64,000 nucleotides of DNA from Syngnathus acus (Eukaryota > Chordata > Actinopteri > Syngnathiformes > Syngnathidae), in the NCBI RefSeq assembly GCF_901709675.1, contig NC_051103.1, forward strand, positions 3,581,501 through 3,645,500. Reading direction: 5' to 3'. The notes beneath the pieces are model-generated. The model saw only the letters and a list, made by a program, of their open reading frames with translations, had not been told where the DNA came from and ran no database searches. The translations under genes were made by a program, and so were the position numbers. Of the stretch, positions 14,001 through 27,154 are shown in pieces (position 1 is the first letter of the stretch; the number at the start of each line of letters is the position of its first letter).

Positions 14001-15850
14001 ATGAGTCACATTCATTTACAAGCGAGGGGAAACGAGCGGTGCATCAGACTACTTTTAAGCTACAAAGGCAGCATTGAGAGATGCACTGAACTTGAGTGTG
14101 TACATTGGATTTGGTCTATGAAAAAGACAGGGTATGCCTTCGAACTAGCGAATCCTGGCATCTCGTTTGTTCTTTTCCATCAGTGACGTCAAAGTCCTGA
14201 CAGGTTCACAAGATGTTCCTGCGCCGGTATCCAAATTCCTCCAAAAGTCATCTTGTTCTCGCTGTTTTTCTTGCTCGCCTCCCAAAAAAATGAGGAAATG
14301 TAAGATTTAAAGCGGTCAAATAAACACATCAAAGTCAAACGGTAAAACTCGACATTGCCCATAAAGTATCTGTACCAATTATAAAATGTACACTGCCCTA
14401 AATATGTGTGATGACTCGCACACTTGTTTGGCTTCTGGTCACACGCCACACGTCGCTATCCACCTCACTGACCCCGAAACTGTCTAACCCCCTTGAGCGG
14501 CCCTTAGCATCTTTGCTACATTGACCACAGAACAAGCGTGAGGCTCACCATCAAATATGGATGCCTCCTTCAGCGCAGTCTCATCTCTTTTTCATACACT
14601 CAATAACGTTCTCGTGTGAGGTTGTCGTAAGGGCGCTTTACCTCAAGCTGAAATTAGTGCGCTTGTGGTGGCAAGGCAATTTATCAGTGCCAACATCAAG
14701 CTTGAACATTAGCTACTCACGTGGCACGTGCCTCAGTACCAATACCATATAAGTCATGATTCCTTTCCCGTCCGAATTCAGAAGCAATAATTGTCATTCG
14801 ACGGAACTCCGACTGGTATTCCACTGAAAGACCGTTGAAGAGTTTGGTTATTTGGAACCCAGCGACAAGATAGTTTGGGAGCGCTAGCTAGCAAGAAGAG
14901 TCTTCAGTCAAGTTTGGCTGGGTGCTCATAGCGGGACGTCCAACAAGGCCACTTTGTCAAGTTTCAGTCCTCGCCTGCCGAGGCTGATGAATAATTGACA
15001 TCTGTGTTCTGTACTTCGGTGGATTTTAAAACTGCATTCTGCAGAGGTTCTAAATGGCAGAGAGAGGTGGTGTTAATCATTCATGGCTTGCTTTTTACCT
15101 GCGTTGCTTCGGGTCACTGGATGGGAAGTGCAGAAAGAAGCGTTGGGACGTTTTGCCAAGAAAACGTCTTAGGCCAGCTTTGTCGGTGTAAATATTTGAG
15201 TCTGGATTTATGAAGCGCCTTTCATCAGTGGGGTTTCATTTCAGGGAGATTTGGAATCAACAGTCGGACAAGTGGAACTGCTTAGCTCCTGGATTCTAGT
15301 AGACTCCCCATGCCCGCCACCTTATTTCAAATAAACTTGATGGTGAAGCAGAAGAAGTGAGAAAACCACATGCGGGGCTGATCTTGGTTTAAACAGGTGA
15401 TCAATTATGCTGAGAGGCCCTTCAGACTATCAATATTTCATAAGTGGGCTTCACATTATATGATAGCCAAGGTATCCTCTTTCAAAAGTCCCCAAGGGAT
15501 CAGCCAGGTTGCTCTCATAAACCCCTTACAACCAAATGGTGGTGGAATCTTGAAGGTGTTCACCGCAAGAATGTCCTGACAACCCGGGACACGCCGACAC
15601 TGCAAGAATCAATATTTGCTCACACCACCCCCTCTCAGCTGACACCTGATCAAGATCAAATAAATAAACGCGGTCCTGTGTTATTCTTGACTGATTGAAG
15701 CTGCAGCGGACCCTGTCACATTTCCCATGTCTGTGTGAAAGGGCGCCATCCATCCATTTTACACCGCTTGTCACGTTCGGGATCAGTCTCAGTAGTGATG
15801 TTGTACTATTTGGACTGCTCATGTAACTGATTCCTTCCTGTCTCTCATCC
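8090..15850. other. Gene-free stretch
   Basis: Unique sequence with mononucleotide runs. Small open frames on both strands lack coding character. A block at 12,140-12,340 could be conserved noncoding DNA. Confidence 0.6.
9600..9615 (+). repeat. Poly-C tract
   Basis: An unbroken C run of about 14-15 bases. Similar but shorter G/C runs occur at 764, 1909, 3392, 3811, 4510, 22630 and 51205. Confidence 0.9.
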
Positions 15851-15906
15851 TGGGTGAGACCTAATACCCAAGACTCTGAAAGACCAAATCAGAAGCGCCA
15901 GCCCGG

Positions 15907-16100
15907 ATGTCGGCCATGTTGCGTGTCGGACACCAAACTGATCGTGGTGGTGCCATTACGGACTACACACAGACGCTGTCCAAGAAGTCCGAGAACCTCA
16001 CCTTCAAAAACAGGACGATGGGCCTCATCGACATATCGTGGAGCGCCATCCGGATCGGCATCTACGCCAAGCACCTGGACAATTCCTGGGCCTCAAGTCT
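15907..16100 (+). CDS. Isolated coding-like exon, family not recognised
   Basis: From about 15,950 to 16,092 one plus frame reads with strongly G/C-ending codons, unlike the surrounding AT-rich DNA, for example [18 protein letters not shown] and then [20 protein letters not shown]. An ATG at 15907 opens the frame and it stops at 16159-16161, but the coding signature fades after about 16,092. No strong splice sites frame it: upstream is a pyrimidine-rich run (15,831-15,849) with several AGs, and downstream GT sites are poor. It could be an exon of an unrecognised gene, or a retrocopy or pseudogene fragment. Confidence 0.5.
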
Positions 16101-17734
16101 TCAACAAGACAAAGTCTCAAAAAGTATTTTTACAAATGTATTTATTCCACATTTGTTTTGAATAACTGTGTCCAACACCTCAACTTGGTGTGTTTACAAC
16201 ACATGCTTATATTTCACTTCCACTCTCTTGTCCTTTTTTTTTCCACACTCCCCGCCACTCGAGCTCCCTCGTCCCCAAGCAGGACTCCAATTTCCTCGGA
16301 CGTGCCTCCGCTCGATGTCACTTTTAAAGCCTGCGGGGCCGCGTGTGCCGTTCGTGGGGAACAAAGGCCCGCTTGTGTTCCTGCTTTTGTTGTGTGTGGA
16401 CTTGTAAGACGCAGATGTACATCAAAACATTAACGGGTTTTCTTTTTTGGAATAAATTTTTCATTCTTGTCATTCTTGTAAATGTTCTCCGCAGAGAAGC
16501 GGGAAAACAATCTGGGGTTAATTAAAATAAAGTATTTTGAAAATACATCATGCGATTTGAATCACATTTCCCAAAACATGAAGCAGTTAAACAATCAAAA
16601 GTTTGAAACTGTGCACGAAAGCTTGACTGGCGGATTCCTCATCATTAAAAACATTTTTGAAAAATGATTTGGTGTGTCCTTGGTTGACATTGGACCTCTT
16701 TTTATCCCAGATGACCTGCTAGGGATGTGATTTTGGTGTTTATATTCAGTATTATATGTTTTTTGTATTGGTCTTTGGTATCATCAAGTTTTTCAAAAAC
16801 ACATAATGATTGAGGACCAGCAGTCAAATGGAACTCTAAAGCGTCTTTGTTAGCCAGCTGAATCTCAGCAATCTGTTTCCTTGACTCATCACATACACAT
16901 GGCCGTGCACCTGTGTAGGGTCACCTGTGCTCAATTAACCCCTCTCCGAAACCCCCCCACCCCCTTTAACTATAAGCCAACAAAATCTAACCCGTTCATC
17001 TGCACACACGCAAAACACTGAGCTGGGTCTTTGCGCACAAGACGGGTGGGCTACCACAGCCCCCTGACAGCAGCCCCTCGTATGACGATGACGCGAGGAA
17101 GGGAAGGTGGGGCGGGGGGGGGTCATAGACCAGGAATGCAGGCCTTCTTTGTGACCACACGCACGCCCAAAGACTCAGACAAAGCGCGGATCGCAAGTGT
17201 GTTTTCTCTCGTAATCCCCCACTGGCCAAGTCTGAGCAAATATCTCCAACAGGCACGCTCCATGCTAACACCAAGCTAATCAAAACAGCCGACTGGGGCG
17301 TGCCCCACCCCTCCTTACCCCTCTGGCTCTCCAAACCCTAACCATCAAGCACACATGTACCTGAGCGAGTGACGCTTTGATGCCAAGTAATCCTAGTTAG
17401 AAACAAATAAATCGGATATTCCCGTGAGAAAAAGAATTGACAACGCCCACTTTGGCATTTCCTTCGGTCAAAGTATATTGCTTGGCAGAAAAAAAATGCA
17501 TCTGCCACGGCAACAGTAATCCGGGAACTGAAAACAGGCCTTTTCCGCATCCGCCGTCACGCAACTTGTCAGCGAAAAGAAAGCAGCACAAGGACCAGCC
17601 TTGCTTTCGGTGTTTTCAGGAATGCTATGTGTATAAACCGTATTTATAACAGTCTTCAGACAACCGCAGAATTTCTTTCCAGGGTAATTTAAAAAATCTT
17701 GCTAATTATCGGCCTCCAATGCAATGTTTGGGAC

Positions 17735-17890
17735 TTCACGGTAGTTGTCTTTGATCTTTGGAATTTAGTCTTAGTTTGGTATTTTCCTTTGGTCTTCCAC
17801 TTTGAATTGGTCATTGATCTTGTTAAGATTTTGGTCTTGGGTATCAGTCATTGAAAATCTTTGGAATTCGTTTTTGGTATTGATCTTATC
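17735..17890 (+). repeat. Degenerate TTTGGTCTT/TTGATCTT array
   Basis: TTTGATCTTTGGAATT, TTTGGTATT, TTTGGTCTTCC, ATTGATCTTG, TTTTGGTCTTGGG and TTTGGTATTGATCTT follow closely. A smaller patch of the same kind is at 16,725-16,785. Confidence 0.55.
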
Positions 17891-18548
17891 ATACGCTCTG
17901 GAATACCAGAGGCAAAAACATCTAAAAACTGTGAGGGGAATACATCGCAAAGGTTCTTTTGTACAAATGCACTGCATCACACTGACAGCTGTTTCTCATA
18001 GTTTTTATGTCTTATTTAGTGACATGAGAGGCTGAAAATATGTTACAACCACAATAACAAACATAGTCAATTCATTAAAACCATTTGGTTTTTGATCCAG
18101 TAGTTGTATTTGGTGCAGCTGTACCTAATATAGTGATAAACGTCTCACAGAAAGAACTCTGTCAGTTGGGGGAACTCCCTCCAAACAGCGGGCGTGCGAA
18201 GGGCTCACCGCCATGTGAGTCAGAGGTTCCAGGATGGGGCGTTCAGGGCCCGCGGGGAGTTTGAATTGTGTCGCTCGGCATTTGTGAGCGTGCGGGGAAA
18301 ATGTGAGGCGAAAATGAATGCGTGTTAACCGGAGCGTCAGGCTCAATCAAGACCTCGATGAGAGGGAGCAGGTCCTCGGCGTCTACGATGCAAGAAGACG
18401 TCTGGAAAGCGTCCCGTCAATTGCAACATGTGACACTTCAAAGAACAGCCGTTTTATTTTGGAAATCGACATTGCTTTTTTTCATCGCAAACAAACCGGC
18501 GGCCGTTTTGACCAAGAACATTGACTGCCTCAGCACGCCATGCCTCAG

Positions 18549-18862
18549 TTAAAGTTAAAAGTTAAAGTCCCAATGATGGTCACACACACACCTGGGTGTG
18601 GTGAAATTTGTCCTCTGCATTTAACCCATCCCCGTGTGATTTTAATCCATCCCCTGAGGGAGAGGGGAGCAGTGAGCAGCAGCGGTGCCGCGCTCGGGAA
18701 TCAGTTGGTGATCTAACCCCCCAATTCCAACCCTTAATGCTGAGTGCCAAGCAGGGAGGCAATGGGTCCCATTTTTATAGTCTTTGGTATGACCTGGCCG
18801 GGGTTTGAACCCACAACCTTCCAGTCTCAGGGTGGACACTCTACCACTAGGCCACTGAGCCA
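18549..18862 (-). mobile_element. tRNA-derived SINE
   Basis: On the minus strand the element starts near 18,862 with a pol III A-box-like GTGGCCTAGTGGTAGAGTG, and a B box GGGTTCAAACC lies at 18,801-18,812. The tRNA-related head is followed by a body (GGGACCCATTGCCTCCCTGC, GGTTGGAATTGGGG) and a tail rich in TTAACTTT repeats at 18,549-18,567. The sequence closely resembles a SINE family that I know as widespread in teleosts. It looks fairly intact and recent. Confidence 0.85.
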
Positions 18863-18969
18863 TCTTGAAGCACACCCAAAAATGCAAAGAAGGGTCAAAT
18901 TCTTCAACTAAAGATCAATAATAATGATCTTGAGTATTGACTTTGGTTAGGGTTAGGTTTTGGTCTTTC

Positions 18970-19115
18970 ATTACTGATCATTAATCTGTTTAAATGAAAC
19001 CAATAAAGTAATAAGGGTAAGATCTAAAGACCAATACAACGGACTGAAGGCAATACCACAGACCCATACCAGGGAAGGGACCAAAGATCAAGACCAAAAG
19101 CCAAAAAAGACCAGT
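18970..19115 (-). repeat. Same degenerate array in inverted orientation
   Basis: Complementary pieces AAGATCTAAAGACCAATAC, GGACCAAAGATCAAGACCAA and AAAAGACCAGTACTCC mirror the array at 17.74-17.89 kb about 1.2 kb away, with the SINE in between. Confidence 0.5.
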
Positions 19116-21254
19116 ACTCCAGAATCTTTGACAGTGTATTCTACTTGTAATAACATTTCCAATCTGAATATTGTGCGGCGAGAGCGTCGATAAAACACAC
19201 TGCATTGTTGTGTATTGCTGTGAAGGTTGTAAACATTTGTCGTTTGATAAAGTGCAGGCGGAGAGAAGAAATAAATTAGCCGGTGAAACAAATCACCTTA
19301 AATAAAACATCAGCAACTTGTTCCCATTCACTGCACCGTGTGCGCGTGTGCCTCATGAATAAATGACATGCGGTACATGTTTACCTCCCGCTCATTACAT
19401 TCACACACACAAACACAACTTTTCCAAACACACAGAAAGTAGCTCACAGGCCAAACGGAGATCATTAATAACTAACTCAAATGTGAAAAAAAAGGCAACA
19501 CGTAATTATTCATCACTACAGGGGCGTCTCTGGGGTTCCTGCATGCACCAACCAATCAGATTTGTTGATTACATTGATAAGTTTTCACCCACCCAAATGT
19601 CTTTTTGGTTTCGTAGCCACTATAGTGGGGGAACTATTTTAAAAAACATTGTTTCCAAAGTCAACAGCTATCGTCAATGTGACGGTGGACGTTTGACCCC
19701 TTCGGTTGTATTTCCCGCAAGGTGCGTGTCAGGTAAGCGGCACAGGTGGACGAGCGTGCAGAAGGGGGCTCGGGTGTCCCGTTTCAGGCGGCAGCTGGTG
19801 AGCGAGGCCCGGCCTCGAGGTCACCCCTTCCCCTTCTGCCTCCTCGTCACCCTTTCCCGGGCTCCGGGCCACCTCTCCGCTCCGGTCTCGGCCCGCCGTC
19901 ACCTGATCTCTGCCCGGCTCGCATGCAACCACCGCACGACAATGAAGTGCTTTTAATTACGAGGGCCCGCGTGCTCAGGTACCAAGCATCCCGAGCGCGC
20001 CCCGTGTCAGCAGCCCCGGCATTTGGGCGTGTCGTCTCGCAGGCATGGCGATAATTGATCGCATTGTAGAGGCGTGTAGCGCGCACAAAGGCCACGGAGG
20101 TGAGTGGTGTTAATTTTAGCCCGCGTGACAAGCGCACATCACGCTGATGCTATTTTCAAAACAATAGCTCACTTTTAACTCTATCCTGCACAGTGGATAT
20201 AATAAATAACACAGTGGAAAGATGTCTTGTCTGTGTCAAAGTTGAACATCGGTTACTACAGTAGACAGCTGCTCAAAGGCGTTGGTCTTCAAAATGAGAC
20301 AAAGGATAGCGTATAGTACAGAGACTGATGAACGTAATGGTTTTTTTATATAATTCATGCACAAAAGGGTTAAGATAAGTTCTAAGGGCAGGCGTTAACT
20401 GGAGGCCTTCACATGACGAAGCTCTCGTCGCTCTCGGCTCGTCAAACATTGCTGCCCCACTTGGCGGCGTTACGTACCTCGCGAGCCGATTCCGATGAGC
20501 TCACCGGCGTTGGCTTCCCTGAGTTTAAAATGAGCGTTTTAATGACGTGACAACGCTGGCCGAGGCACCTGATGCATAAACGGCCTAGCCGCTGTGGCTA
20601 GGGGACCGATGGCGGCCGGGTGGCCATTGGTGCTTCCTTGTTTGTTTGATCCTCGGCCTGTGTGACACGCGCTTCCTGGCTTGAAATAGGCCACAGTTGC
20701 ATTACGACGTTTGCACTTCCAGCATTGGGGTCATACGGACCTCCGGCTGGGAGATCTCACTGGCTGGCGTCAGCCCTACTTTAAATAGTTTTATATCACA
20801 AACCATTTGAACTTGGGTGTGTAGACTCCCTAATATCATTGTCCGTATTAAGTCATCCGATATGTTGCCTCCCACTGGTCAGGCGTTGGGCATCAGCCAC
20901 TGCTTTGGACAGCTATCCCTAATCTGCTTTCTTCCATACACTGGTGTCTCAGTGTCAAAAAGAGTTTTTTTTGGTCCCCTGACAAATGAAACAGGCTTCA
21001 CCAGGCTTCACTCAGGGTCTTAAAGCGTCTCCAAGGAAAATTGAGTTAGCAAGCTCTTTGCTCTTTTTTCCCCTCCTGAGCAGCCGTCACAAAAGTTTCT
21101 CTTTGAAGGCACAAACGAGGCAGGATCGACTCTTCTGAGGGACTTATGGAGACCCTGATCCGATTACCCAGCAGGCACCACCCTCCTGGAAAATGTGTTT
21201 GCAGGTGCCCGTGCCGCTGCTTTTTAACTTTTTGCTCGCTGCACTTGGGCAGAA

Positions 21255-21575
21255 CATTCAATGGGAAGGTTTTGGACAAGGTGACATATGTGATTGGGAA
21301 AATGTTGAATTTTATGAGGTTTTGGGGTATGTGACACAAAATGGGCATTGAAGATTAGAGATATGATGGGATGTTCATCATTTGATAAGGAATATTTGGG
21401 AAATTTGATGGGGGAGCTTTGGGAATGATTCGGTTTTGGGCATGGGACAGACATTCCATGGAAATTATTCCGTAACGTTTTTGGTATCTGATTGGAATGT
21501 TTTGAAATGTGACAGATACAATTTGGGTATGCGATAGACACGTGAGAGGCATGTTTGGGCATGTGACGAATACAT
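21255..21575 (+). repeat. Degenerate minisatellite built on TTTTGGGCATGTGACA
   Basis: Variant units recur at about 21,268, 21,320, 21,431, 21,500, 21,525 and 21,553: TTTTGGACAAGGTGACA, TTTTGGGGTATGTGACA, TTTTGGGCATGGGACAGA, TTTTGAAATGTGACAGATAC, TTTGGGTATGCGATAGACAC and TTTGGGCATGTGACGAATAC. Period is variable, roughly 30-60. Confidence 0.6.
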
Positions 21576-23772
21576 CTTAGCAAAGCTTTGGGGCTGCTGT
21601 ATCTCTCGACGATGAAGGTTTGCAATCAGATCCCAGGAATTCTGTCAAAGTTTCTTGCGAGGGTCAAAGTGTTGGAAAGGCGACTTGATCCCATGTGGGA
21701 TTTACCACTGATGAAACGTCCTAGCTGATTAAGGGCTCACACAACGTTTGGAGGACATAGCTAAGACTTTAATTGAAGCAGACAGCAGCTAACGATTGAC
21801 TTTTCAGAGTCTTCAATGAGCAAAGGAACCTGATTAGCGTGTTTACTTGAGCACTTGTCCCCAATTGGGAAGGTCAAGTGTGGGCGGTGGATTGTTCCCA
21901 AATGAAAAGTGATGCAGGTGCTTCGCGGCAGAGGGGCTTGTTTGGGGCGACTCCCGAAGAGGCCAGACTTGGAAAAATCACATTAACAAACCGATTGAAG
22001 CATCCGGAGTGACTCTGCAGTGGCTGATCCCATTAGAGCGATACGTCCACCCCCACTCCTGACTGCCTTCCTTCTCCTCCATCCTTCCTTTAAACCCACA
22101 GGAAATGGCCTTCTATGAAGTTGAATTAATTGACCATGAAACCGGCCCACTTGCACATCTTACAGATTATGTTAATTGCTGATTTATCACATGTTTCTCG
22201 AGTCCTGTCAAATTAGGACTGCACGAGAAGTATGGGAGGGTAATTAGCGAATCCCTTCTCAATAAAAGCGAACATTCTCTGTTTTGGGCATTTGGTGCGA
22301 TTGTATTTCCATCCCTGGCATTGTCAGGTATGGAATTTGTTGTTTATTTTGTTAGAGATAAGGCCCACCAGCAACAGATGGCAAGTTGTGGCTCCATTAG
22401 TCCGAGGCGCTCGCTTCGGTGGCTTCCGTCAACAATGAGGCGCGTGCTATTGATTTGTCGCTGATGAGAAAACACACCAAAACGTCTACTTTGCACCTCA
22501 CGGCGACACAACGCAGGTATGTTTTACTTGATTTTGGCAGACATGATGGATGTATTCAACACTGGCCACCTGTGCTTTCGGAAGCGAAACAATTTAGAAT
22601 CAGATTCCAGAAAACCTTGAAAAGTTTTGCAGTGTGAGCCCCCCCCCCTGCGGAGGTTCCCGATGTGCCGATGACTGCAGGCCACTAATGGGGGCTAATG
22701 ATGCGGAAACAAAGAGTCTGTTTGCTAAGTACAAGCAACAACACACAGCTGCATCCTGATATTCAAACAAACTTTATATCATATGACTCCATACATCACT
22801 TTACATGACTTACAACAATACAGCTTTTCTTTGTCATATGAGAGAAGATATTAAAACTCATCTCCTGTTCTACGTCACGTCTCCCTCACTGTCTTAGCTA
22901 GCATGCTTCAGAGGACCACAGTCCAATGAGATTTGCTGATTTTGCATCCCTGTGCACTACATTCCTGGATGTTCCAAAATGTTCCATTCCCGCATGGTGA
23001 GGCAGGGCCACAACAGGAATGTTCACCAATTAGGCATCCCTAGCATCCCAATGTTTTTTTTTTTTCCATCCCTGCGTGTCTCTACTTGGCTACCGCCCAG
23101 TCGCACCCTAAACGTCTGTCTGTGTAAACAACTTAATCACACTCAGGCTTGCGGGCTACGAGTCGGGCCGCGCCTGTCAATCATCTGGGTTGGACTTCTT
23201 CGGCGAAAAAAAAAAGATAGGACGATCATGTTTTAGTGAAGACTACCTGTTAACACAACTGCAGCAGATGTTTGCTGGCTTCTTCACGCAGATGCGCTTG
23301 ATCCAAGATGATTGGTCGTAATTACAGGCTGTAAGACGATAGCGGAGGACTGACTGACTGCTTGAGCGTCGGAGTGACGGGTGAAAGCTGCTGCATAATA
23401 GGAACACCTGGTCAGTCCAGAGGACCAACAGGGATGTGTTTGTGTGACATCACAGCAGGGGGTGATGCGGGAGGCCACAATGGAAAATGAACTACAACAA
23501 CACAATGTGCTTTTTGTCATCACCGATCAGAACATGAAGGCGACCAAAACCACTGGGACAAATTCCAACATAGCTACCACTAACCCTAAAAAAGCACTGT
23601 GGTATATCCAAACACTTTAAACTTGAAGATACTCAAAGCAGAACGTTTTCAGACATTTTTGTGTGATTAATTTAGCCATCCCTCTCCACATCACGTGTCC
23701 TCCGTCACACTACAGGTGCACAAAATGGTGCCATTGTCGTCCATACGCTCCATCTGCCCCGACGATGACAAC

Positions 23773-23795
23773 CCCCCACACACACACACACACAC
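23773..23795 (+). repeat. (CA)n microsatellite
   Basis: About ten CA units in CCCCACACAC..CACCCC. Confidence 0.9.
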
Positions 23796-26700
23796 CCCAC
23801 TTGTTGTCGCGGCGACGCGTTACCGTCACCTCGTAATGAACTCGGAAGGCTGATTTAAAGCGCCATTAGCGTCACGAGGCGGCGGGCGGGCCGCAGGAAC
23901 GACGGCGGCGGGTGCAGATGGCGGCGCGATCATTGTAAATGTTAGCGAGGAAACGATGAGGAAACTTTGTGTGGCCAATATCCCGCATCACTGGACTGGA
24001 AAATAAAAGAAAAAGTCAAACGTGACTCGGCGTCTTTGAAAGCACAAAGAAAAAGTGCGGGATGACACTCCAGTCGAGTTTGTTGACTTGCTGTCGGCCC
24101 TCCGCATCTTTTTTCATCTTGCCAGGCCGCCATTGTGGAAGGTCGTGAGGGGACGAGGCATGCTGAGATATATACGAGTTAGTAGGAGCCTTCAGCGGGG
24201 TTGGCGGCATCGGTTGCTAGGATACGCAGGGGAGCTGGCTAGTTAGCTACCTGACAGAACCGCTATGAATGTTCTATTAAAAACACAAAAGTAGCTTTTA
24301 ATATCAATTACTTTGAAGCTGGAACTTGGACTAGAAACCATTTTATATCCATTCTTTTCAGCCTTATCTTGAAACTTTAGCTAGCTTTAAAAGTGATAAA
24401 AGAAAAGGTACAAAAATATAAACCGATGGTGTCCTCTTACTTTTTCAGTTTTATCTTTGTGGAGTCATAAATACATATTTCAGCAGCATCCTTAAGCGGG
24501 GTATGGAATTAAAAGAATATATATTAAAAGGCAGTTAAACGAGACGATTGCTACAAGTGGAGCGAGTAAAACAAATGGAGCTTTTGGCCGCCGTCTTTAT
24601 GTGATGGCAAGTGCTGAGTTAGTGCCGTGACTGAAGAGATATGATTAAAAAAAAACAAATGGCGTCAAGTCGTCATTCTCCAGCTGGCACGCATGCACGC
24701 AGGCAATATGAAACGCATAAAGCCTCGCTGTATTCATGACTCTCCACATAAAAGCCGCTAAACGTCCACATAAACATCCTCGACTGTGCCGTCCTTCAGT
24801 TCCCATGAAAATAATAAGAATAGGAGGCGAGTCTCCAGTAACTCGATAGCGAACTCGATGACATGCAATCAGAACAAGGTGATGACAACGTCAGAGACGC
24901 AAAGATTCCTTCCTATCCTATTTCCTCCCCCACCCTGCGCTCTCTTTATTCTTCCCGCAAAACCGCTAGTCATTTTAATTTGGACTATTTATTTATATTT
25001 TTATCTGTACTTTATTTTAGTGTAGCAAAAAGTAGCCCGCATGAGTAAATACTAACATGATGCTTATATTTAAGGTTTCTATTTCGATTTTAGTTGTTAT
25101 GGAAGATAACGCAAAAGTGTTTCTGTGGTGTGCAGGGAACATCCAGGGAATGTGGGTAAGGTCTTCAAGTAGCAGTCAGGCCTTTAATCAGTTCTGTGGT
25201 GGCAGGGGGATAGGTTAGGCTGTCATCTGTCCGGGGGTCCCGGTAGCCTCCTCAGAGGGAAGCCTGAGTCCCGAGAGAGCAGCTCTCATCTCAGCGTTAC
25301 GTTTTCAGGACGAGGCTGCAGTGCAATCAGCGTCCACTCATCGACTTTAAGCCACATTGGCCCCCGTTTAACCCTTCGCATGTCTACCTCTCTGGAGCCC
25401 GCAAGCTGGCAAGGGTGGCGGTGTCCCGTTTCTCTGCTGCTTTAGCCTCTGAACTGTGAGGACAGATGGGAGGGGACCTCCTGGGGGGCCAGACAAATGA
25501 GAGAAAATGCATGTTTGGTGGCCCGGTAGCATTCTGTATGGGAATTCAGAGATGACATCTTCTACAGTACACTGGAAAATGATTGAAATGTCCTGTTGAT
25601 TACAGTCAGCAATTCAAAGAAGTGGTATGGTTTTAAGGTCGGTTCTTAGGGTTTGAACAAGGGTTACAAGACACATTTAGGAGGGTATAGGATTTTGGAG
25701 AACTAGCCTACTTGGTGCAGCAGCATGCGGCTCATTAGCCAAGCTTATTCCTGTTGGCAAGCGTCAACAATTGTATGTTTGTCATCATCGCATGATATGA
25801 CAACATAGCAAAGCCGATCCATTCAAGTCGTCACACGGAGGCATCATTCATAAGTCATTTACGGGCTGTCTCATAAGATCAGCACGAGTGGCTGTTTACG
25901 GCCCGCTGTAATTCTTAGCGGACTTGTAAAAGATGGTCTGGGTTGGTGGAATTCACTTAAGCTAACAAGGGGCAGACAGGCTGAGGTGAGAGGACACATC
26001 ACAAGGGGGAAGGCCGAGCGCCAACCGGTGGGACAGCTAGTATGACAATGTTCATTAATCGATAATCTATAAACGACTCACCATTGCATCTGTTGTCATT
26101 CATCCATTCACACGAGTAGAATGTTCTTGGAAGATTTACATTAGTATGTAAATGTTAAGTTCCTTATTTTCCATCTAGTAAATATCACGGCCACGCCTTG
26201 AAGTCTCAAATGCAAGCCGACCTCAAAGGGCAAAAGTGGTGCAGACTTCAGTTTTTGAAGACAGAGCGGACCTCAGAGAAGCTTTTCCTCGCTCGATAAT
26301 TCAAACAAACCAGCGGCCCACAATCTTGGATCCAGCTGGCACGGCCCGTGTAAACAGCGCAACCAAGAACTCCTAAGTCGTGGCGGCACAAAGGCCACAT
26401 CTGGGATCGGCGTGTTGAGTAAAACTCAAGATGTTTCAGAGACGGATGCCCGGGAAGGTCTTTTCCAAACGGCCGGGCAAAAGAATCCATGAGTGTTTAC
26501 TTCTAGAAACGTGCTCGCTCGAGCGGTATGAAGACGTGACGGCTCGCTCTGATCCGTCCCAAATGGGCACGCCGTCAACGTGACGGAAGGTGAAAACAAA
26601 TATGCCTTCGGTCTCAAGTGAGTCTAACTTTTCCCACATGGAAAGACAGACGTTCCGGGAAAAGTCTGGCTCGGACGAGAAGCCCCAAACCTGAAATTCG

Positions 26701-27117
26701 GTTGGTGATAATGTACGCTGGCAAAACACTCATGTCTCCGCCCACAAAGGACGAACGTTCGCCAAAACGACGCTACGCCTGGCTTTTATCAACATGTAGA
26801 GGAGCTATTTTTTGGCATCACATCCATGACAATGAAGCCTAATATAAACACGGCAAACATCCAAAAAGTTTGAAATTAGTGTCACGGGTCATGAGACACA
26901 ATATTTAACTCGTGTAACCAAGAAACCATTTTTTGTGAGATGATTCTGATCACTGATTTCAATCCATAACTGGCATTGGGTGCTGAATTTTTCCTACAAT
27001 CCCAAAGAACAGAATCTACTTTCAATTTTCATAAACAAACAAGAACCCGGAGGTTCATCTTAGTCTCAATAGCAGCAGACTTCCAGATTCTCTTTGGGCA
27101 GCTTTTGAGACAGACAC

Positions 27118-27154
27118 GCCTATCAAATTTCACACTGCTAAGTGAAACTAGCTT
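27118..27154 (+). repeat. Dispersed repeat fragment, copy A
   Basis: GCCTATCAAATTTCACACTG then CTAAGTGAAACTAGCTT. It matches 32,633-32,669 over 37 bases with about four substitutions. Confidence 0.65.

Noticed and set aside
15889-16074. Minus-strand open frame opposite the 15.9 kb coding-like segment
   Set aside because: Third positions in that frame are mixed, while the plus frame shows a consistent G/C third-base bias.
19363-19956. 197-codon plus-strand open frame in a GC-rich patch
   Set aside because: It begins in a CA-rich low-complexity region and has overlapping open frames on the other strand (19,729-20,137). The amino acid pattern is not protein-like and no splice context supports it.
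26426-26729. Overlapping open frames on the minus strand
   Set aside because: Two competing frames of similar length and no recognisable motif. The region has no splice framing.
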